Positions 1 to 5,171 of a DNA stretch of 6,381 nucleotides are shown here, in pieces. The notes below the pieces were generated by a model. The model did no database searches and was not told where the DNA came from. It saw only the letters and a list, made by a program, of their open reading frames with translations. The translations under genes and the position numbers were made by a program. Origin of the DNA: Oscillospiraceae bacterium (GTDB lineage Bacteria; Bacillota; Clostridia; Oscillospirales; Oscillospiraceae); NCBI GenBank assembly GCA_902765975.1, contig CACXBO010000169.1:1-6381 (forward strand), written 5' to 3'. Position 1 is the stretch's first letter; each line of letters begins with the position of its first letter.

Positions 1-225
1 AACGGGGAAAACCTTCTCGCAGCCTACGTTGTAGGAGATGCGGCGGACGGTGATGGTCTCGTTGATGCCGCCGTGCTTCTTCGCGATGAGGGTGCCTTCA
101 AACGCCTGGGTACGCTCACGGTTGCCTTCCTTTACGCGGAGGGTAACGCGGACGGTGTCACCGACGTTGAGCTCGGGAAGCTCGCTCTTCATATACTTTT
201 CGGTAAGAGTATCGACTAAATTCAT
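1..225 (-). CDS. rplS: 50S ribosomal protein L19 (partial, N-terminal 75 codons)
   Basis: Ribosomal protein L19 is a component of the large subunit that lies near the interface with the 30S subunit. The minus-strand reading gives 75 codons from the ATG at 225-223 and runs off the left edge, so the C-terminal third or so is missing. Family hallmarks are visible in order: GDTVRV (residues 22-27), EGNRERTQAFEG (about 35-46) and TVRRISYNVGCEKVFPV at the edge, all standard L19 signatures. A strong GGGAGG Shine-Dalgarno (235-240) lies 9 nt upstream of the ATG and fixes the start. The gene has its own promoter and a structured leader, and a hairpin separates it from pfkA, so it appears to be transcribed independently of pfkA. 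Identification is secure. Confidence 0.97.
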   Translation of the reverse strand, partial: MNLVDTLTEKYMKSELPELNVGDTVRVTLRVKEGNRERTQAFEGTLIAKKHGGINETITVRRISYNVGCEKVFPV

Positions 226-310
226 TATGCTTTTCCTCCCTTCCGGTCAGAGGTTCATACCGTTCCCTCGGCAGCGGAACATCCTAATTGGCGGGTTTAC
301 CCGCGAAAGC
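226..310 (-). ncRNA. Structured 5' leader of rplS (candidate L19 autoregulatory leader)
   Basis: This is the predicted untranslated leader between the inferred transcription start (about 310) and the rplS ATG. Read on the minus strand it contains: a 5' arm GCTTT (310-306) able to pair with AAAGC (233-229), which lies between the SD and the start codon; a hairpin GCGGG-TAAA-CCCGC (304-291); and a second hairpin GTTCC/GGAAC (280-276 with 266-262) flanked by AGG (285-283) and CCT (253-251), which could form a closing helix. A helix that ties the 5' end to the SD/start region is typical of ribosomal-protein leaders that respond to the free protein. Rfam lists an L19 leader in Firmicutes. Assignment to that family is by resemblance only, since no covariance model was run. 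Confidence 0.5.
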
Positions 311-316
311 TTTGAT

Positions 317-345
317 ATGATACCACAGGTTTCCGAAAAAAGCAA
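317..345 (-). promoter_or_regulatory. Sigma-A-type promoter of rplS
   Basis: On the minus strand a -35 box TTGCTT (345-340) is followed by a 17-bp spacer (339-323) and a -10 box TATCAT (322-317). The -35 matches the TTGACA consensus at 4 of 6 positions and the -10 matches TATAAT at 5 of 6, with ideal spacing. Transcription would start near 310, just ahead of the structured leader. An A/T-rich stretch immediately upstream could help as an UP-like element. Confidence 0.7.
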
Positions 346-383
346 GAATTTTTTTAGAATAATTGCAACTGCTTTTAAACATA

Positions 384-410
384 CTTACCGCCGGACTTGC
401 CGGCGGTAAG
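384..410 (-). terminator. Probable rho-independent terminator after pfkA
   Basis: A perfect 11-bp inverted repeat (CTTACCGCCGG at 384-394, CCGGCGGTAAG at 400-410) encloses a 5-nt loop. It starts 33 bp after the pfkA stop codon and lies upstream of the rplS promoter, which is where the end of the pfkA transcript is expected. On the minus strand the hairpin is followed by TATGTTTAAAAG, a poor U-tract, so termination may be inefficient. It could also act mainly as an mRNA 3'-end stabiliser. Confidence 0.6.
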
Positions 411-442
411 CGAGATATTCTATGAGCAAATCAGTTTAACCT

Positions 443-1450
443 TCAATCGTGCATCTGCGGGGTGCGGACGGCTCCGCCGAGCTGCATTGCCTCCATGATC
501 TTGTATCTCTCCATCTGAAGAGACTTCTTCATCTGAAGCGCCTCCTCGATCGGCATGGCGACTATGCTGCCCTCCTGCGTGCCGATGATCGTGTTTGGAT
601 TGCCCTCTGCAAAAGCCTTGACGGCATAGTATCCCATTCTGGTAGCCGTCTCTCTGTCTCTGGCCGTGGGCGAGCCGCCGCGCTGGATGTGGCCGAGAAC
701 TGTTACACGCGGCTCTATGCCTATAGCGTCCTTGATCTTCTTTCCGATATCGATGGCGCTCCCGACGCCCTCGGCGACGACTATCATAAAATGCGTGTTT
801 CCCGCAAGGCGGCTCTCCTGGATGCGCTCTACAACGTCCTTCTGGAAATCGAGCTCGTGCTCGGGAACGAGGACAGCGGTGGCGCCGACGGCGATTCCTA
901 CGTAGAGGGCGAGGAAGCCTGCGTTGCGGCCCATGACCTCGACTACGGAGCAGCGCTCGTGCGACTGCATCGTGTCGCGCAGGCGGTCTATGCACTCGAT
1001 AGCCGTGTTGCACGCGCTGTCAAAACCGATAGTGTAGTTCGTGCAGCCCACGTCGTTGTCGATCGTGGCTGGGACTCCGACCACGGGGATACCGAGGCGT
1101 GAAAGCTCGAGGGCGCCTCTGAACGTGCCGTCGCCACCGATGGCGACTATGCCGTCAAGTCCGAGCATCTTGCAGGTCGAGACAGCTCTTAGCCTTCCCT
1201 TCTCCGTCATGAACTCATCGCTTCTCGCAGTGTAGAGGATAGTGCCGCCGCGGGAAAGGATATGTCCGACGCTCGAGCCGGAAAGGTTCACGAAGTCGCT
1301 TGAGATAAGCCCCGCCCATCCTCTGCGGATGCCTATGCACTCGATCCCGTAGGCAAGCGCAGTTCTGACTACGGCTCTGACTGCCGCGTTCATTCCGGGG
1401 GCGTCGCCGCCCGAGGTGAGAACGCCGATTCTGCGTATCTTTTTTTCCAT
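443..1450 (-). CDS. pfkA: ATP-dependent 6-phosphofructokinase
   Basis: This cytoplasmic glycolytic enzyme phosphorylates fructose 6-phosphate to fructose 1,6-bisphosphate. The 335-aa product is slightly longer than the 320-aa E. coli PfkA. Active-site elements appear in order: LTSGGDAPGMNA (11-22), GGDGT (105-109), the TIDND loop with catalytic Asp131 (129-133), MGR (173-175), Glu227, and the substrate-binding run with Arg248, His254 and Arg257 in GHIQRGGSP. Gly108 in GGDGT indicates ATP use; pyrophosphate enzymes have Asp there plus Lys in the following PKTIDND motif. This protein has Ala128 (PATIDND) where E. coli has Gly, which is still small and does not suggest pyrophosphate. By hand alignment several classical ADP/PEP effector residues are replaced (see findings). 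The ATG at 1450 has SD GGGAGG 9 nt upstream, only 14 bp after the preceding stop codon, so the gene is probably cotranscribed and translationally coupled. Confidence 0.96.
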   Translation of the reverse strand: MEKKIRRIGVLTSGGDAPGMNAAVRAVVRTALAYGIECIGIRRGWAGLISSDFVNLSGSSVGHILSRGGTILYTARSDEFMTEKGRLRAVSTCKMLGLDGIVAIGGDGTFRGALELSRLGIPVVGVPATIDNDVGCTNYTIGFDSACNTAIECIDRLRDTMQSHERCSVVEVMGRNAGFLALYVGIAVGATAVLVPEHELDFQKDVVERIQESRLAGNTHFMIVVAEGVGSAIDIGKKIKDAIGIEPRVTVLGHIQRGGSPTARDRETATRMGYYAVKAFAEGNPNTIIGTQEGSIVAMPIEEALQMKKSLQMERYKIMEAMQLGGAVRTPQMHD

Positions 1451-1464
1451 ACCGTTATCCTCCC

Positions 1465-2121
1465 TTATCTGAATATGTTGCGTTCTTCATCGTATATTTC
1501 AAGCCTTCTTACTCTTGTGAAATCGGGCCTGAGATCCGGTTTGTATGCGTCTATCGCCGAAAGCAGCACGGAAGGCGAAAGGCTCGGCTCCTGCGCGGAG
1601 ATCACCGCAGTGCAGTACAGCACGTTAATATCGCGCCTCTCAAAAGCTATGCTGTCTATCATCGGAATTATGTCAACTGTTTTCGTTTTGCCCTTCGAGG
1701 TCTTCTCTACCTCCAGCTTTTCCGCCGAGTAAAGAGCCTTCAGCTCGAGGGCGGCTGTCTCCGGTACTCCGGCGTCGTATATGAGCTCTATCCCGACCTT
1801 GAGCCATTTCAGATGCTTGAGCTTTACCTCTTCCTCATAGGCTTCGAGCACCGTTATGCCCTCCGGCGCGTTCTCGGTTAGCAGCTCGGGAAGCTCCTCA
1901 AGCTTTGCTCCGCTGACGAGAGTGAAGTCCATAAGCTCGCAGTCTGACTCGGTTCCGACGCTGAGCGGGAGGGCGAACGCCATATACGGATGCGGGTTAT
2001 AGCCCTCCGTATGCTTTATCTTAACACCCGCGCGTATGAAAACGCGCTGCATTGTGCGCATTATATCAAGGTGGGAGATGTATTTCGCCCTGCCCTCTTT
2101 TTTGAATAAAATCCTACTCAT
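1465..2121 (-). CDS. TIGR03936-type radical SAM-linked protein (DUF2344)
   Basis: The 218-aa protein belongs to the small family (TIGR03936/DUF2344) encoded beside, or fused to, the large TIGR03960 radical SAM protein. Its biochemical role is not known. The N-terminal signature is clear: a basic start, then KYISHLDIMRTMQR (about 13-26), HTEGYNPHP (37-45) and FALPLSVGTESDCELMDF (49-66). It has no cysteine cluster, signal peptide or membrane segment, so it is probably a cytoplasmic accessory or substrate-handling subunit. Its ATG (2121-2119) lies inside the end of the upstream radical SAM gene, an 8-bp overlap with only a weak GGGGA SD 6 nt upstream, implying coupled translation and fixed stoichiometry. 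The pfkA SD begins right at its stop codon. Family assignment is confident; function is unassigned. Confidence 0.9.
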   Translation of the reverse strand: MSRILFKKEGRAKYISHLDIMRTMQRVFIRAGVKIKHTEGYNPHPYMAFALPLSVGTESDCELMDFTLVSGAKLEELPELLTENAPEGITVLEAYEEEVKLKHLKWLKVGIELIYDAGVPETAALELKALYSAEKLEVEKTSKGKTKTVDIIPMIDSIAFERRDINVLYCTAVISAQEPSLSPSVLLSAIDAYKPDLRPDFTRVRRLEIYDEERNIFR

Positions 2122-3952
2122 CGCATTTCCCCGGATAGACGAGAGCGGAGGCTCCGCATCCCGTGCATTTTGCTCTGCAGTCAGGCGTTATCTTTTCCTC
2201 GTAGGCAGCGTGCCTCTCGCTGAGAAGATATCGTTTCGCAACGCCGACGTCTATCATATCCCACGGCATCGTTTCGGCTTCGTCTCTCTCTCTGAACGCA
2301 TAGAAATCCATACTCAGTCCGTATTTTTCCATTGCCTCTTTCCAGCGTTCCAGTGAGAAATACTCGCTCCACGCTTCGAGCCTTCCGCCGTTTTTCCATA
2401 CCTCTTCTATTACGTTCCCGAGCCTGCGGTCGCCTCTTGACAGCACCGCCTCAACGAGGCTTATCTCCGTATTGTGCCAGTTATACGTGACTGAACGGTA
2501 TTTCTTAACGGCTTCCTTCAGAAGCCCGACTCTGTGCTGATAGGTCTCGCTCGATATCTGGCTCTCCCACTGAAACGGAGTGTGCGGCTTCGGAACGAAA
2601 AGAGAAGTGCTTATCGTTATCTTGACGCCGCGTGAGCGATTGTTGGTATTCTGATACCAGCACTCCTGCACCTTGTGAGCGAGATCTGCAATAGCTAAAA
2701 CGTCCTCGTCGGTCTCCGTCGGAAGTCCGAGCATAAAGTAGAGCTTCAGGGTGCTCCATCCGCCGCGGAACGCCACCTTGCAGGAATTGAGCAGCTCTTC
2801 CTCGGTCACGTTTTTGTTTATTACGTCTCTGAGCCTTTGGCTCCCCGCCTCCGGCGCAAAGGTTAGACCGGTCTTTCTGACCTTCTGCACTCTCTCCATA
2901 AGATCCATTGAAAAGTTATCCGCTCTCAGCGACGGGAGAGAAAGGCTTATCATGCGCGGCTCGCACCAGTCGAGAAGCCCGTCGCAGAGCTCGCCGAGGC
3001 CCTTAAAGTCGCTCGTCGAGAGGCTCGAAAGCGTTATCTCCTCATAGCCCGAATCTGTGAGCGCTTCCTTCGCTATCTCCAGAAGCTTCGGCGCGCTTCT
3101 TCTTCGGACAGGTCTGTATGCGTAACCTGCCTGACAGAAGCGGCAGCCCCTTATGCAGCCGCGCATAACTTCCAGAACGACGCGGTCGTGTACTATCTCT
3201 GTGGACGGAATTATTGTCTTCGTCGGGAAAAAAGCCGAGTCGAGCTCTTTTATTATCCGCTTTGTGACCTTCGCGGGCGCTCCGTCCTTTGGCGCTATAT
3301 CCCTGACGGTCCCGTCTTCACCGTAGCCGATATCGTAAAGACACGGAACGTAAACTCCAGGTATTCCCGCCGCTTCGCGGAGAAATTCCTCCTTCGTTTT
3401 TCCCTCGGCTCTCGCTTTTTTGAGCAGGCGCACCACCTCAAGATCGAGTTCCTCTCCCTCGCCTATCAGAAAAAGGTCGATAAAATCTGCTATCGGCTCT
3501 GCGTTTATGCAGGAGGTGCCTCCCGCCATAACGATCGGCTTAAGTCCGGACCTGTCCTTGCTTCTCACGGGAAGACCGGCAAGATCCAAAAGGTCGAGCA
3601 CGCTCGTGTATGCCATCTCGTAGCCGAGAGAGAAAGCGATAACGTCAAAGTCCTTGACGGGGTCGCCGGATTCGAGCGCATACAGCGGTATCCCCGCTGC
3701 GCGCATCTCGTCCTCCATATCGCCCCACGGCGCGAAAACCCGCTCGCACCAAAGACCCGGTTCCTCGTTCAAGGCTCCGTAAAGAATGCGCATTCCGAGA
3801 TTTGACATTCCTATCTCATAAGTATCCGGGAAACAGAAAGCGAAACGGAAATCCACCTCGGATTTGTCTTTTAACGTTTCTCCCCATTCCCCGCCGGTAT
3901 ATCTTGAAGGCTTCTGCACCTTTTGAAGAATTCGCTCAAGTTCAGGTCTCAT
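2114..3952 (-). CDS. TIGR03960-type radical SAM protein with B12-binding-like N-terminal domain
   Basis: The 612-aa protein is a radical SAM enzyme of unknown substrate. Residues about 40-200 resemble a cobalamin-binding-like Rossmann region, with LGYEMAYTSVLDLLDLAGLP followed by IVMAGGTSCINAEPIADFID and LIGEGEE. The radical SAM core follows, with the [4Fe-4S] motif C-x3-C-x2-C at Cys266, Cys270 and Cys273 (RGCIRGCRFCQAGY), then FAPEAGSQRLRDVINK and a later LGLPTETDED. The C-terminus carries a second cysteine set, Cys592, Cys596 and Cys599 (CRAKCTGC), plus Cys610, which could hold another metal or cluster. Translation could start at GTG 3955 or ATG 3952; the ATG is preferred because GGAG lies 7 nt upstream of it but only 4 nt from the GTG. 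The gene follows spoIVFB by 27 bp and overlaps its partner by 8 bp. Length and architecture match the family; its reaction is unknown. Confidence 0.93.
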   Translation of the reverse strand: MRPELERILQKVQKPSRYTGGEWGETLKDKSEVDFRFAFCFPDTYEIGMSNLGMRILYGALNEEPGLWCERVFAPWGDMEDEMRAAGIPLYALESGDPVKDFDVIAFSLGYEMAYTSVLDLLDLAGLPVRSKDRSGLKPIVMAGGTSCINAEPIADFIDLFLIGEGEELDLEVVRLLKKARAEGKTKEEFLREAAGIPGVYVPCLYDIGYGEDGTVRDIAPKDGAPAKVTKRIIKELDSAFFPTKTIIPSTEIVHDRVVLEVMRGCIRGCRFCQAGYAYRPVRRRSAPKLLEIAKEALTDSGYEEITLSSLSTSDFKGLGELCDGLLDWCEPRMISLSLPSLRADNFSMDLMERVQKVRKTGLTFAPEAGSQRLRDVINKNVTEEELLNSCKVAFRGGWSTLKLYFMLGLPTETDEDVLAIADLAHKVQECWYQNTNNRSRGVKITISTSLFVPKPHTPFQWESQISSETYQHRVGLLKEAVKKYRSVTYNWHNTEISLVEAVLSRGDRRLGNVIEEVWKNGGRLEAWSEYFSLERWKEAMEKYGLSMDFYAFRERDEAETMPWDMIDVGVAKRYLLSERHAAYEEKITPDCRAKCTGCGASALVYPGKCDE

Positions 3953-3979
3953 CACACTGCTCCACTGTAAGTTTATAGT

Positions 3980-4582
3980 TTATTTTACTACAGCTTTTTG
4001 GTTTTTGCAACACATTATACAAAGATAAACCGCAGAAACCAGAAATGTATAGTTAGAATGTCGGAGTGCGGCGTATGCGCCGAGATAAAAGAGCAGGGAA
4101 AGGCAAAGCACATCGGATACGAGCGCCGTTTTTCTGACGGTGTCGGCGGAACAGCGCACCGACAGAAGCGCGCTCATCGCTCTTCCCCCGTCGAGCCCCG
4201 ATATGGGAATAAGGTTAAAAGCGGCAAAGGCTGCGTTCAGTCCTGCAAAAAACTGTGAGGCGTGAAGCGTCGAAGCGCAAAGAGCTGCCAATAGGCTCAA
4301 AGCCGGTCCGGCAAGAGCTGCGACAGCGTCTTTTTTATAGTCGCCGTCTCTGTAACATATTATAAAGCCTCCCGTTCCGGCAATAAGACTCACAGGCCTC
4401 AGACCGCACGCGCAGATCGCGGCAAGGTGTCCGGCCTCATGTACGGCGAGAGCCGCAATTACGGGGATCAGCTCGCCCTCTTTGAGAAAGAGCAATAGCG
4501 CGGCAAAGGTAAAAAAAGCTCCCGGTTCAACTCTCAGACGCACCGTTTTGGGCTTTCTTCGAGCCGAGCAGTTCTCCGGCAT
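3980..4582 (-). CDS. spoIVFB: M50 family intramembrane zinc metalloprotease, SpoIVFB-like
   Basis: This is a site-2-protease-type membrane enzyme. In Bacillus, SpoIVFB cleaves pro-sigma-K in the mother-cell membrane around the forespore. The 200-aa form shows zinc ligands in AVHEAGHLAA (HExxH at 48-52, Glu49 catalytic), a conserved AGP (91-93), and the third ligand Asp131 in NLIPISGLDGGRAM. Hydrophobic segments lie at about 23-33, 38-60, 87-106, 110-127, 154-173 and 178-192. The B. subtilis protein is about 288 aa with a C-terminal CBS domain; here the protein stops just after the last membrane segment, so no CBS domain is present. Start choice is uncertain: TTG 4606, TTG 4585, ATG 4582 or GTG 4543 are all in frame. 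AGGAGG at 4600-4595 favours 4585 or 4582, whereas family alignment begins near VRLRVEP (4543). All options overlap the upstream spoIVFA-like gene, and that pairing supports the SpoIVFB call over a generic M50 protease. Confidence 0.85.
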   Translation of the reverse strand: MPENCSARRKPKTVRLRVEPGAFFTFAALLLFLKEGELIPVIAALAVHEAGHLAAICACGLRPVSLIAGTGGFIICYRDGDYKKDAVAALAGPALSLLAALCASTLHASQFFAGLNAAFAAFNLIPISGLDGGRAMSALLSVRCSADTVRKTALVSDVLCLSLLFYLGAYAALRHSNYTFLVSAVYLCIMCCKNQKAVVK

Positions 4583-5057
4583 CAACGTAAGCGCCCTCCT
4601 CCGCAATTATCTCAGCAAGCCCGTCGTATATCTTGTCGCCGCTCTCGCCTCTGACTACAACGTACTTTCCGAAGACCAAGCTCTCGCCGACAGATATAAC
4701 TCTGCCCTTTTCCTCCGCTTTGACTTCAATCGGGTCCGTCTCGCTCAGCGTTTCAACCGGTTCGGAACCGCTCTCGCCGGTCGCTATCGTCCACGCTCTT
4801 TTCGCCGCAACTGTAATGCTTTCTTTCCCCGACAGCGCAGAGCCGAGGGCGCTTACCGCCTCCCTGTACGGTATGCTGACCGATACGGCGTCGAGAACTC
4901 CCATTCTTAATTGTGCGAGCTCCGCCGGGAACATAAACCTCGTCACAGCCGCAGCAGCGGTGAGCGAAGCCGCGATAATAAGCTTTACCGCTTCTTTTTT
5001 TGAGCCATTTTTTGAACTTGCCACGGTCTTCTTCCTTCCCCTGCCCTCATAAGTCAT
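4527..5057 (-). CDS. spoIVFA: SpoIVFA-like membrane protein with degenerate LytM domain
   Basis: The 176-aa protein has a basic N-terminus (RGRKKTVASSKNGSKK), one membrane segment (about 23-43), a linker, and a C-terminal LytM/M23-like fold at about 109-166 (KGRVISVGESLVFGKYVVVR, then EEGAYVDAGELLG). Active LytM endopeptidases need His ligands, including an HxH such as in YAHL; here that place reads YDGL (144-147), and the whole protein contains no histidine. It therefore cannot be an ordinary zinc peptidase. A catalytically dead LytM domain next to an M50 protease matches SpoIVFA, which in Bacillus holds SpoIVFB in its inhibited complex and is cleaved to release activity. It is shorter than the B. 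subtilis protein (264 aa). The ATG at 5057 has a strong GGAGGTG SD. Its 3' end overlaps spoIVFB by 56 bp at the preferred start. The SpoIVFA call rests on architecture and neighbourhood rather than close sequence identity. Confidence 0.72.
   Translation of the reverse strand: MTYEGRGRKKTVASSKNGSKKEAVKLIIAASLTAAAAVTRFMFPAELAQLRMGVLDAVSVSIPYREAVSALGSALSGKESITVAAKRAWTIATGESGSEPVETLSETDPIEVKAEEKGRVISVGESLVFGKYVVVRGESGDKIYDGLAEIIAEEGAYVDAGELLGSKKAQNGASES
4595..4600 (-). promoter_or_regulatory. Shine-Dalgarno for spoIVFB inside spoIVFA
   Basis: AGGAGG on the minus strand lies within the spoIVFA-like coding sequence, where it encodes part of the IAEEGAY segment. It sits 12 nt before the ATG at 4582 and 9 nt before an in-frame TTG at 4585. 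It argues against a start at TTG 4606, which would place the SD inside the gene, and supports coupled translation of the two proteins. Confidence 0.5.
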
Positions 5058-5080
5058 AAAGAAACACCTCCGTTAGGAAA

Positions 5081-5141
5081 TTATTCTCAGTTTCTGCGCG
5101 ATATGAGCAGAGAATAAAACGCAATTAATCGCTAAGAATAA
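5081..5141. repeat. Three copies of TTATTCT(C/T)(A/T)G in the divergent promoter region
   Basis: Between the divergent spoIVFA-like and SLH genes, the 10-mer appears as TTATTCTCAG on the plus strand (5081-5090), TTATTCTCTG on the minus strand (5117-5108) and TTATTCTTAG on the minus strand (5141-5132). The two minus-strand copies are 24 bp apart, and the first and second form an 8-bp inverted repeat centred at 5099. The arrangement suggests operator sites, but the motif is A/T-rich and the flanking promoters were not resolved with confidence, so chance is possible. Confidence 0.35.
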
Positions 5142-5159
5142 CAGCATTCCAATTATCTC

Positions 5160-5164
5160 GGAGG
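5160..5164 (+). promoter_or_regulatory. Shine-Dalgarno deciding the start of the SLH gene
   Basis: GGAGG lies 4 nt before the ATG at 5169 and 7 nt before the adjacent ATG at 5172. The 7-nt spacing is closer to the usual optimum, so the second ATG is the likelier start. Confidence 0.65.
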
Positions 5165-5171
5165 TAATATG

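Noticed and set aside
38..409. Plus-strand open frame over the rplS start and leader
   Set aside because: It runs antisense to rplS and through its promoter and the hairpin; no coding signature.
420..1013. Minus-strand Arg/His-rich frame overlapping pfkA
   Set aside because: A shifted frame inside pfkA with low-complexity basic composition and no known motif.
449..1102. Long plus-strand open frame opposite pfkA
   Set aside because: It is exactly antisense to a well-supported pfkA, shows no recognisable domain, and has no convincing SD; long antisense frames are common in GC-rich coding sequence.
443..1450. Pyrophosphate-dependent phosphofructokinase
   Set aside because: The donor-site motifs are GGDGT and PATIDND rather than GGDDT and PKTIDND.
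3188..3805. Plus-strand 205-codon open frame opposite the radical SAM gene
   Set aside because: Antisense to a strongly supported enzyme, with an Arg/Ser-rich composition typical of a shadow frame and no family signature.
5058..5171. Sporulation sigma-E promoter for the spoIVFA-like gene (CATATCGC on the minus strand)
   Set aside because: Only the CATA half of the -10 matches and no fitting -35 element lies at the right distance; sigma-A-like boxes in this region are also too weak to call.
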